Both the position numbers and the translations under genes were made by a program. This document shows, piece after piece, positions 1-6,700 of a stretch of 13,162 bases of DNA; the first letter of the stretch is position 1; every line of letters starts with the position of its first letter. Below the pieces are notes generated by a model. That model saw only the letters and a program-made list of their open reading frames with translations. It was not told the origin of the DNA and made no database searches. This DNA comes from Enterospora canceri (lineage: Eukaryota; Microsporidia; Enterocytozoonidae). The stretch lies in the NCBI GenBank assembly GCA_002087915.1, contig LWDP01000050.1, forward strand, positions 1-13,162. Direction: 5' to 3'.

Positions 1-3000
1 CCTTACTACTATTACTATTATCCTTACTACTATTATTATCACCCTTACTACTATTGTTACTACTATTACTACTATTACCCTCTACCAGTATCTTCTCTAC
101 CACTTCATCTGGCTGTACTGTTACCACCCCCTTAGCACCACCAAATCGTATTTGATAGGCAGATGGCACGTAATTCAGCCCAAGTGACTCGGCAATGCCT
201 CTTCCAAGCTGACGCGTGATTACTCCAGCCCCATCAGTGAAGACGTATCCATTTCTGACCACGTCTCCAAGAACAACGACCCTGTCAACCCCAACGGCCT
301 CCTTCGTGGCACTGAATGCCTGTCCAATTCGCACCGCATACTTCCCAATGTTCTTGATCTTCCTGAAGTCACCCAGCCACCCTCTGACGTAATCGGCGCC
401 TATGACCCGTCTGCCTGCAATCAGCGTCGATATGAACCAGGCATTGTGGGCACTCATCTGGGCAGCAGTCATCACCAGAAAGAAGTACTTTCTGGGGCCA
501 ACAAACATCCCATCGAGGAGAGTGCGCCTGAAGAAGTCGTAGACGGCCTCCTGCCCCCTGGCCAGGTCGTTCTGGAACTTCGTGTCCTCGTCCTCTCGCA
601 GCGAGACGCGCAGGAAGCGGTCTGGCTCGAAGTTCCTGAGAACGCGGTTGGTGTCGTTTGGCTGCTCCCAGTTGTAGAAGGTGCGAAGGGGCGTGACCAG
701 AACAGATCGGATTTCAACTGTGGTCGAATGGTCTCTTTTGGGGCGGAATCGATTTGGTCGAATCTGCCTGAATTCGACCACTGCCTTTCTGAGGTTGATT
801 TTATCGAGGCGGTGAGAGAGGCGTCTTTCGAGGTGGCGGCAGAAGTCGCCTACGTCCGTGTTGTCTGCGATGTAGGCGAGGTCTCCTTCGGTGAAGACGT
901 CCGTGAGGAAGCGGGCCTTCCAGGAGACCAGGACGAGGACGTGGTAGAGGGAGGCGAAGTCGAGGAGGGCCGTGAAGTAGGCGACGATCTGGGACGAGTC
1001 CAGGAAGGAGAGCGAGGAGTCTCGTGGCTCCCTGACCTCGCTGTAGTGGACCACGGGATAGAACTTGGCCAATTGGGCAACGAGGTGCTCCAGGACGGAC
1101 GAGGGGGATACGTCCACGAAGTTGACCTCGTTTGGGGCGGATCCAACTCCGCTCTGGTCGAGTTGCACCGTGAATTTGATGTCTCCGCGTCTCTCGAACC
1201 AGTCGATCTCCTCCCTCGTGCATCGGTCCCATCTCGCCAGCTTCAGCTGTGCCATATTTTGGTATTTCATGCAAACTGTCGCATATTTCACATCCTGGCA
1301 GGAATAGACGCGAGGAAGTGTCTTCAGGAGGACGTAGACGTCGACGTGTCCATCTGCATCGATTCGGTCGTATTCTGCGATGATCTTCTCCACTGAGCTC
1401 CTTCTGATTTGGATCATGTAGTTTCTGAAGAAGATTGTGATTTCATTTGATGAGAATTCGGTGATGAATTTTGAACACGGTTTGCTATGGTTGTTGGATG
1501 ATAGCAGATTGATTCGGTAGTCAGATATGTCACTATCGTAGTTGTCGTTGTTATTACTATTATCGTAATTATTACTACCCTTATTACTATCATCCTTATT
1601 ACTACCCTTATTACTATTATTACTGTTACTGCCATCACTTTCCACTTCCACTTCAAACTTCATTCCGCCTATAAATTGGTAGTAGTTCACAACTGTACCA
1701 ATTTCAACTGAATCAGTCAGAACAGTCGCATTCAACACGGCTGGTCTCACAGGGTACTCAACTGGAAACCGACATGCTCCAAATACGCTCTTTACGGCGC
1801 ACCTGGAACTGGTTCTGGCCGTGACAAAGAAGTTGTTGTTGAACAGTTCGACGCCTTCAACAAGGGGACTCCTGAGAAGAGCCTGCTTCGTCTCCTCAAC
1901 GAAGGCGTAGAACTGGACCACCTCGCTGTCACTGCAGAAGAAGCAGTTGTTGCTGAAGCCATCGGTGTCAACCAGAATGCATTTCAGGCGACTGAGGACG
2001 TCCTGCTTCTTCTGCTGCCCCTCTGCCAGTTTATGCTCATACGAACAAAATTGATCCAATTCGTCTTTCTGATCAGGAGAGAGCATCAGAAAGAGCTGGG
2101 CCCTGAGATGGACGTAGACACGCGAGAAGAGGATCACCTTGGCCTGGCGACCCAGTCTGTGAAGCTGTGATACGCTGCTGGTCAGCACCAGATTCACCTT
2201 GATGTCCTTGTAGTTTTTGAATGTTCCGGCCGTGATTCGCCATTGCGTGGAATCGAAGGTGCCTTCGACCCTGTGCTTCAGAATCTGCCACAGAATCCGC
2301 ATCTCTGCCTCAGTGGCGTAGACGAAGACCTCGCGACTCTCCATCTCCTTCAGAAGCCTGAAGAATTCCAGGAGACGGGCACTGATGAACCCAGTTTCAA
2401 CGGTCTTATCAAATCTCTTACCAAAATGGATGAAATCAAATAGGCCGCTTTGAAGGAGCTCTCCTGCCTTGGAACTACCCTTTTTTACGCTGAAGAGAGT
2501 CACAGTCTCCCCACTGCTGATTCGGAATGCCCTCTCGTTCTTCTCAACTCGTTCAGCCTGATAAATCACAATCTTCCTCTCTTCAGCAAATCCACCGTAG
2601 AAGTTCAAGTTGTCGTGGCCAAGGGAGCATTTTGACGGTGTCGAAGCAGATTCGTTGAAGTAGCGGACTGGATTCAGGGTGAATTCAGCTTTGATCACCG
2701 AATTGGAGATGGAATCAAAGAGCTCGTCTGCCTCCTTGGAGATGGGGCCGTAGAAGTCGTCTTTGATCACAAACAGAAGGCGCTCCTGGTCGTCGACGAC
2801 CTGTTTGATCGCAGACAGCTCGCTCTCCTGCATTCCGCTTTGGACAAATGTCAGGCCACGGCGCAAGCCAGAGAAGTTTCTGGCCAATTTGTCCCTGAGG
2901 CTGTCACAGTTGCTGAAGATGACGCAATGGCCGTCTTGGAGTCTCTCGACGAAGTGAGAGAGATCGACGTAGGCAGAGACGCCCTTTCCTGGCAGTGGGC

Positions 3001-3115
3001 AGTAGATCAGCTCGCTTCCAGAAAAGAGCACCTTTGCGAGGCCACGGGAGTTTCGGTCCCTGAATTTCGACAAATTGTGGAATTTGGTTTCCAGATCGCT
3101 CCTAGAAGTGTCTAT
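1..3115 (-). CDS. RNA-dependent RNA polymerase (RNAi type) with degenerate Dicer-like helicase N terminus; 3' part outside the window
   Basis: Makes dsRNA from RNA templates in RNAi; cellular RDR/QDE-1/Rdp1 family. The frame is open from 3160 (after a TAG at 3163-3161) to the left edge. I number from an ATA codon at 3115, which directly follows a CCC motif; no in-frame ATG occurs before 2833. RdRP signatures: NRVLRNF and FLRVSLREDED near residues 820-845, AAQMSAHNAWF near 880, GDFRKIKNIGKYAVRIGQAF near 915-935, VFTDGAG near 960, and SAYQIRFGGAKGVV near 982-998. The catalytic DxDGD motif should lie beyond the window. Residues 1-440 resemble a worn SF2 helicase: R-x-R...L then PLPGKG (40-45) in the motif I position, CVIFSNCDSLRDKLA as motif Ia, REVFVYATEAEMRILWQIL (about 258-276) as motif IV, and VNLVLTSSV...RLGRQAKVILF as motif V/VI. 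A Ser/Asn/Lys-rich insert sits near residues 495-525, and another low-complexity run is at the left edge. RdRP identity is strong. The helicase reading is inference, as no clear DExH box is visible. Confidence 0.85.
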   Translation of the reverse strand, partial: MDTSRSDLETKFHNLSKFRDRNSRGLAKVLFSGSELIYCPLPGKGVSAYVDLSHFVERLQDGHCVIFSNCDSLRDKLARNFSGLRRGLTFVQSGMQESELSAIKQVVDDQERLLFVIKDDFYGPISKEADELFDSISNSVIKAEFTLNPVRYFNESASTPSKCSLGHDNLNFYGGFAEERKIVIYQAERVEKNERAFRISSGETVTLFSVKKGSSKAGELLQSGLFDFIHFGKRFDKTVETGFISARLLEFFRLLKEMESREVFVYATEAEMRILWQILKHRVEGTFDSTQWRITAGTFKNYKDIKVNLVLTSSVSQLHRLGRQAKVILFSRVYVHLRAQLFLMLSPDQKDELDQFCSYEHKLAEGQQKKQDVLSRLKCILVDTDGFSNNCFFCSDSEVVQFYAFVEETKQALLRSPLVEGVELFNNNFFVTARTSSRCAVKSVFGACRFPVEYPVRPAVLNATVLTDSVEIGTVVNYYQFIGGMKFEVEVESDGSNSNNSNKGSNKDDSNKGSNNYDNSNNNDNYDSDISDYRINLLSSNNHSKPCSKFITEFSSNEITIFFRNYMIQIRRSSVEKIIAEYDRIDADGHVDVYVLLKTLPRVYSCQDVKYATVCMKYQNMAQLKLARWDRCTREEIDWFERRGDIKFTVQLDQSGVGSAPNEVNFVDVSPSSVLEHLVAQLAKFYPVVHYSEVREPRDSSLSFLDSSQIVAYFTALLDFASLYHVLVLVSWKARFLTDVFTEGDLAYIADNTDVGDFCRHLERRLSHRLDKINLRKAVVEFRQIRPNRFRPKRDHSTTVEIRSVLVTPLRTFYNWEQPNDTNRVLRNFEPDRFLRVSLREDEDTKFQNDLARGQEAVYDFFRRTLLDGMFVGPRKYFFLVMTAAQMSAHNAWFISTLIAGRRVIGADYVRGWLGDFRKIKNIGKYAVRIGQAFSATKEAVGVDRVVVLGDVVRNGYVFTDGAGVITRQLGRGIAESLGLNYVPSAYQIRFGGAKGVVTVQPDEVVEKILVEGNSSNSSNNSSKGDNNSSKDNSNSSK

Positions 3116-3118
3116 GGG
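3116..3118 (-). promoter_or_regulatory. CCC start-proximal motif of the RdRP gene
   Basis: On the minus strand TTTTATCCC abuts an ATA codon, just as TTTTTACCC abuts the ATG of the Rae1 gene and GCCC abuts the ATGs of Clp1 and PSP1. The match in position and sequence is why 3115 is taken as the intended start, although the codon is ATA. Confidence 0.6.
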
Positions 3119-3176
3119 ATAAAATTTGACTGCTTTTTGGTTGTGGCTGCTTATAGGCGACTATGCTCAATTTTTC

Positions 3177-3258
3177 AGTATTGTGGCCGAGCGGTCTAAG
3201 GCGTTAGGTTCAAGCTCTAATCACATTGTGGTCGCGGGTTCGAATCCCGTCAATACTA
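3177..3258 (+). tRNA. tRNA-Leu (anticodon CAA), no intron
   Basis: The sequence folds into a complete class II cloverleaf of 82 bases. The acceptor stem AGTATTG pairs perfectly with CAATACT, with A as discriminator. The D arm is GCC/GGC. The anticodon arm TTAGG/TCTAA has loop TTCAAGC, placing CAA at 3211-3213 (reads UUG, Leu). The long variable arm is CAC-ATT-GTG, and the T arm GCGGG-TTCGAAT-CCCGT closes with one G-U pair. Pol III A box TGGCCGAGCGG (3184-3194) and B box GGTTCGAATCC (3237-3247) are intact. CCA is not encoded. There is no intron after the anticodon, although tRNA-Leu(CAA) often carries one in other eukaryotes. The gene diverges from the RdRP gene and lies just before Clp1. Confidence 0.97.
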
Positions 3259-3263
3259 TTTTT
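3259..3263 (+). terminator. RNA polymerase III terminator of tRNA-Leu
   Basis: A run of five T immediately follows the discriminator base, as expected for Pol III termination. Only 17 bases separate it from the Clp1 start codon. Confidence 0.85.
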
Positions 3264-3269
3264 GGGCTG

Positions 3270-3280
3270 TTTTGGTGCCC
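3270..3280 (+). promoter_or_regulatory. TTTTGGTGCCC start-proximal element of Clp1
   Basis: This 11-mer ends directly at the Clp1 ATG (3281). The same 11-mer occurs on the minus strand before the Trf4-like gene (5523-5513). It supports ATG 3281 over the in-frame TTG at 3272 as the start. Confidence 0.6.
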
Positions 3281-4447
3281 ATGGTTGAGACGAAATCAGA
3301 GCAGAGGGTGGAGATCCCAAGAAACAGGGAATACCGAATTGAGGCGGGAGAGCACCACAGGTACAGGACAAGGGTGGTTCGGGGACTAGCGGAGGTGAAG
3401 GGTGCCGAGATGGTCAATGACAAGTGGTACGTCTTCACAAACACGAAGACGTCCCTGTTCTCATTCACAGGCTGCGAAATAGAGGTCGATGGAGAATGCG
3501 AACTAGCGTATATTGGTGAGAGGGCCGCCTATCCGAAAATATACGACATTTTCAGCAAAATAAGGCCAGGTGAAAATGTGCTCGTTCTGGGAGATGGACG
3601 CAGCACGCTGGCACTCACACTCTGCAACTACTTCGTGAGAGACCACAAGACGGTGCTATTCACCGAAACAGACACGTCTCGTGGTAACGTGTTTCCTGGT
3701 ACAATTTCTACCTCTCGCATAAACACCATTTCATTTGGGAACTTTAAGCTTAATACGCCATTTTGTTTGTATTACGGCTCTAGGGAAATTGAGAATACCG
3801 AATTGTACGAGTTACAGCTTCGTGTGCTGGCTGAGAAGAACAAGGAGCTGCTTCAGGATAAGACGGTCTCTGGCAGCGTTCTTCTTGGTCCGTTCACTGA
3901 CTTCGGGATGCTGGATAAAATGGTGGAGTTGTTTGGAGTAACTCGCATAGTTGTTTCCAAGAACGAGAGACTCTACAGCCGAATCAGGCAGCGAGGCCTG
4001 GAAGTTGAAGTCGACTTCGTCCAGAACAGCGGCTACGTCGAGGAGAACAAGGTGTCGAGGTCGATCAAGCGATACTTTGAGGGTGAGGAGTTGGTTGAAG
4101 TCAACAACAACATGGCCCTGAAAAATGTGTACACGCCTAGCAAAATTGTTCTAGGGAAATCAGGCGCATTCACAGCAGTGAAGATCGGAGAGGAGTTCGT
4201 GGCACCAGATACGGCATTGCCACTCGGTGCCACGCGTAAGGTGGGCGTAGTCGGCGTCGAAGAGGTCGAATTGGTTGAAAATGCGGTGTTGGCCATTTCA
4301 GAGGCGAAGGAACGAGACGATGTGGCCACGAGCCCAGTTGTGGGGTTTCTGGTCTGTTTGGACGAGTCATCGGGCAAAATGCTCAGTGTCCAGCCCAAGT
4401 TGCCAAAGCTGTCGTTCCTGATTCAGGGAACTCTGCGATATTTTTAG
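3281..4447 (+). CDS. CLP1: Clp1-type mRNA cleavage factor / polynucleotide kinase family protein
   Basis: Clp1 is a nuclear subunit of the pre-mRNA 3'-end cleavage machinery. In animals it is also an RNA 5'-hydroxyl kinase linked to tRNA splicing. This 388-residue protein aligns with the family throughout. The N-terminal beta domain (about 15-85) holds GLAEVKGAE and FSFTGCEIEV. The central P-loop domain has VLVLGDGRSTL (100-110), TETD...PGT (128-141) and a YYGS segment. The C-terminal part ends with PLGATR, VVGFLVCL, LPKLSFLIQGTLRYF. The Walker A loop is shortened and its Lys is Arg (GDGRST), and the Gln of the usual ELDVGQG motif is Arg (R134). ATP binding and kinase activity are therefore doubtful. 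A structural role, as in yeast Clp1, is more likely. The start lies only 22 bases after the tRNA, so promoter elements probably overlap the tRNA gene. The 3' end converges on the Trf4-like gene with a 25-base gap. Confidence 0.93.
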   Translation: MVETKSEQRVEIPRNREYRIEAGEHHRYRTRVVRGLAEVKGAEMVNDKWYVFTNTKTSLFSFTGCEIEVDGECELAYIGERAAYPKIYDIFSKIRPGENVLVLGDGRSTLALTLCNYFVRDHKTVLFTETDTSRGNVFPGTISTSRINTISFGNFKLNTPFCLYYGSREIENTELYELQLRVLAEKNKELLQDKTVSGSVLLGPFTDFGMLDKMVELFGVTRIVVSKNERLYSRIRQRGLEVEVDFVQNSGYVEENKVSRSIKRYFEGEELVEVNNNMALKNVYTPSKIVLGKSGAFTAVKIGEEFVAPDTALPLGATRKVGVVGVEEVELVENAVLAISEAKERDDVATSPVVGFLVCLDESSGKMLSVQPKLPKLSFLIQGTLRYF

Positions 4448-4472
4448 TCTCCTATTTATGCAAGTTCAATTC

Positions 4473-5507
4473 TCAGACATTCTTCTTTTTCTTGTACAGT
4501 TTCACGTTGTCGCTTCTCTGCTGCAACTCCTTCTGGTTGAACTTGAACCAGATGTCGTTGAGGATTCTTCTGTCTACGCGCGACTTCAATGCCTCTGCCA
4601 TCGTCTTGTAGCATTTCCTGAACAAATCCTGAATTCTGCCAATTTGACTGCAATTTGGTGTCACGTTGCTGAAGTCGTCGCATATCGGATCGTCTATGAA
4701 TATGCAGAATCCAGACTCATTCTTCCTGTACTTCCCATCCTTCACGTTCACAACTGCTCTTCTGAAGTCGATATGCGCGTAGTACATGAAGAAGTCCATC
4801 ATAAACGCGCCCAGATTCTGTTTGATGCTGGATGATTCAGTCAGAGGATGAAGCTGTAGGAAGTTGAGAATGAGCAGAAACTGAGCATACGCACTCAAGC
4901 CACCACTGTGTGTCTCACTCAGGCATCTTCTCTTCATGAAATACTTCAGTAGGACAGCCATGTACTCGATGTCACGAATCTCTTCCTTTTTCTTCTTCAT
5001 AAACTCCCCTGATACCAATCCGTCTTTTTGATTTACGCTGATATCTATTTTTATTTTGTACTTTTTATCAGTGCACTTTAGAATTGGAATACGCGCCTTC
5101 TTCAGGTGAATGATCTCACCATCGCAGAAGTCGTGCTTCAGGAGCACCTTGAAGATCTCCCTAAGGACGTCATTTGCTGTTCGATACTTCAGGTCGCCTT
5201 CTTGCTCATAGAGCACAGTCACGTCGATGTCCGACTTCCCTACCATCATATCAGTCATAAATGAGCCATATTTCTCAACTTTGATACTGTTTTCAGCAAA
5301 CTCTCGTTCCAGGACACTCTTCAGCTTCTGAAAGACCTCTTCACGAAGCATCTTCTCAGCCTGGTCGAGAACCACGCGGTCGTAGACGCCAAGCAGCTCC
5401 TCATTGAGTCTGTCGATTGGCTCTGCGTACTTCTTTGCCCGTTCTTGCACCTTCAGGACGTGTGTGACTGGATACGACTTGTAGGAGAACTTTCTTTTTT
5501 TGTCCAT
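4473..5507 (-). CDS. Trf4/Cid-family non-canonical poly(A) polymerase
   Basis: Family members add short A or U tails to RNA. Trf4 works in the nuclear TRAMP complex with the exosome, while Cid12 acts beside the RdRP in fission yeast. The 344-residue protein has the nucleotidyltransferase signature GS at 81-82 followed by SDIDVTVL with catalytic Asp93 and Asp95, and a third Asp in KIDISVN (Asp155). The PAP/25A-associated region is clear: ETHSGGLSAYAQFLLILNFLQLHP (198-221), close to the Trf4 consensus. A short Lys-rich tail follows. The protein is shorter than yeast Trf4 and no extra domain is visible. ATG 5507 is preferred to the in-frame GTG at 5528 because GGTGCCC lies just before 5507. The gene converges with Clp1, and its upstream neighbour is in the same direction with a 48-base gap. 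Trf4 is the likeliest assignment, but Cid12-like or another subfamily is possible. Confidence 0.9.
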   Translation of the reverse strand: MDKKRKFSYKSYPVTHVLKVQERAKKYAEPIDRLNEELLGVYDRVVLDQAEKMLREEVFQKLKSVLEREFAENSIKVEKYGSFMTDMMVGKSDIDVTVLYEQEGDLKYRTANDVLREIFKVLLKHDFCDGEIIHLKKARIPILKCTDKKYKIKIDISVNQKDGLVSGEFMKKKKEEIRDIEYMAVLLKYFMKRRCLSETHSGGLSAYAQFLLILNFLQLHPLTESSSIKQNLGAFMMDFFMYYAHIDFRRAVVNVKDGKYRKNESGFCIFIDDPICDDFSNVTPNCSQIGRIQDLFRKCYKTMAEALKSRVDRRILNDIWFKFNQKELQQRSDNVKLYKKKKNV

Positions 5508-5512
5508 AAATT

Positions 5513-5523
5513 GGGCACCAAAA
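5513..5523 (-). promoter_or_regulatory. TTTTGGTGCCC start-proximal element of the Trf4-like gene
   Basis: The minus-strand 11-mer TTTTGGTGCCC ends five bases before ATG 5507. It is identical to the element before Clp1. The rejected GTG start at 5528 would put this element inside the coding region. Confidence 0.6.
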
Positions 5524-5555
5524 GGCACTTTATTTTCAACTGATTTCCATCACAT

Positions 5556-6629
5556 TCAACGCAACTCGGTGTCCAGAAGCCTGGTGATGTTGTCGAGGAC
5601 GCCAACCACGTCGTGCTTCTGTGCCTCTGCCTCAGGAAGAAGATCCTCCTGGTCAATTGGCTGCGTCAGTGATACACGAGTCCCACTTCCTGCCATATTT
5701 GAGTTCTTTGCTGCCCCAAGTAGCACTCTTGCCTGCTTTGCTGCTGTCTGTTCAACCTGGCTCCTTCCTACGCCTGGATTCTCCCTCTTTGTTCTTTCTG
5801 GTATCTTTCTATCGTGCTTCATGCATTCTGTCATTCTCCTTGTTCCCTCCTTCACGTCCACAACCCCAAATACCTGATTCTGGGCACCCGTGTTGCATCC
5901 TGTGAGAATGAAGCTCTCCTTGAAGTAGGCCAGACACAATTCGCCCTTCTTGAGACTGAATGTCCTGTCGTGGTAGTCGATGGTGCTGACTGACAGGTCA
6001 AACTGCCCCGGTGCCATCGAATCGTAGTCATCTGACTCGATGTCCCTTCCTGTTTTAATTCCCTCATTTTCTACCTCTTCTCTTTGCACATTCATATTGG
6101 CCCTAGCCTTCTCCTCCTTCTTTTTGGTATTTTTAGCCTCTTTCACCCCGTAATTTGGCACCTTGCTACTCTCCCCTTCTTCTCTTGATATCGTCGTAGT
6201 CAGCGTCCCAATTCCCTTGCTTCGTCCCAGTTTCCCATCACCGATGTTGTCGAATAGTCCACCACTGTTTTCCTTCTTCTTTGGCTGCAAATCCATGAAA
6301 TGCACCGTCTTTGACTCCTCCTCTCCTTCTTCTTCTCCTGGCTCCTTCTGCCACGTGTAGTTCTCCACCTTCTTCATCTCGTTCTTCTGTGCCAATCCAA
6401 CTGTAGTCTGATCACTGTTGAGTCTGAAAGTGTAGTACTCTCCATCAGTGAAAAAGTACAATTTTCTCTTATGGATCACTGTATGCATTTTATCAATATC
6501 AGCCCTGTTTCCCGAAAATAGCAGACATCCGCCCCTGTTTGACACAAACTGGCCAGCCATCTGCTTCAGTCGCGGTAGCCCCAGAAGCCTGAGCCCCAGA
6601 ACCAGTCTCAGGTGTCCTAGTAGAATCAT
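5556..6629 (-). CDS. Hypothetical protein, two short folded blocks joined by a charged low-complexity linker
   Basis: I do not recognise this 357-residue protein. It begins with a hydrophobic, Arg-containing stretch (residues 1-23, rich in Leu, Arg and Gly). A first folded-looking block follows (about 25-85, with GGCLLFSG and LYFFTDGEYYTFRLN). A Glu/Lys/Ser-rich linker (about 90-205) leads to a second block (about 210-270, with FDLSVSTIDYHDRTFSLKKGELCLAYFKESFILTGC). The tail is polar and ends in VVGVLDNITRLLDTEL. The gene is co-directional with the Trf4-like gene downstream and divergent from Rei1. The start is uncertain: unlike its neighbours, ATG 6629 has no CCC within ten bases; the nearest is 28 bases upstream. 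A second in-frame ATG at 6560 would remove the hydrophobic leader. The leader could be a targeting sequence or simply untranslated. Confidence 0.7.
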   Translation of the reverse strand: MILLGHLRLVLGLRLLGLPRLKQMAGQFVSNRGGCLLFSGNRADIDKMHTVIHKRKLYFFTDGEYYTFRLNSDQTTVGLAQKNEMKKVENYTWQKEPGEEEGEEESKTVHFMDLQPKKKENSGGLFDNIGDGKLGRSKGIGTLTTTISREEGESSKVPNYGVKEAKNTKKKEEKARANMNVQREEVENEGIKTGRDIESDDYDSMAPGQFDLSVSTIDYHDRTFSLKKGELCLAYFKESFILTGCNTGAQNQVFGVVDVKEGTRRMTECMKHDRKIPERTKRENPGVGRSQVEQTAAKQARVLLGAAKNSNMAGSGTRVSLTQPIDQEDLLPEAEAQKHDVVGVLDNITRLLDTELR

Positions 6630-6661
6630 CCTGAAATAAAACAGTCGAAAATAAACAGGGG

Positions 6662-6700
6662 TGTTTTAGGGTGTTGATTGGAAGCAAACACCCCAAAACA
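6662..6700. promoter_or_regulatory. Inverted repeat in the divergent promoter between the hypothetical gene and Rei1
   Basis: TGTTTTAGGGTGTT (6662-6675) and AACACCCCAAAACA (6687-6700) form 14-base arms with 13 matching positions around an 11-base spacer. The right arm ends directly at the Rei1 ATG and carries its CCC motif. Read on the minus strand, the left arm offers the same kind of motif to the divergent gene. It could be a hairpin or paired binding sites. Confidence 0.6.

Noticed and set aside
446..1396. Plus-strand 316-residue open frame
   Set aside because: It lies wholly antisense to the RdRP frame, whose conserved motifs are on the minus strand here. Its composition (Val/Glu/Asp-rich, no motif) is typical of an antisense shadow.
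2833..2833. First in-frame ATG of the RdRP as its start
   Set aside because: It would discard about 94 codons that look coding and hold the helicase motif I and Ia-like segments, and it has no CCC motif before it. It stays possible if ATA is not used.
1..3115. RdRP as an integrated viral polymerase
   Set aside because: The visible motifs belong to the cellular RNAi RdRP family, not to RNA-virus polymerases.
3272..3280. TTG start extending Clp1 by three residues
   Set aside because: An ATG at 3281 is available and directly follows the CCC motif. For the same reason I set aside GTG 5528, GTG 6671, TTG 9088 and TTG 12155 in other genes.
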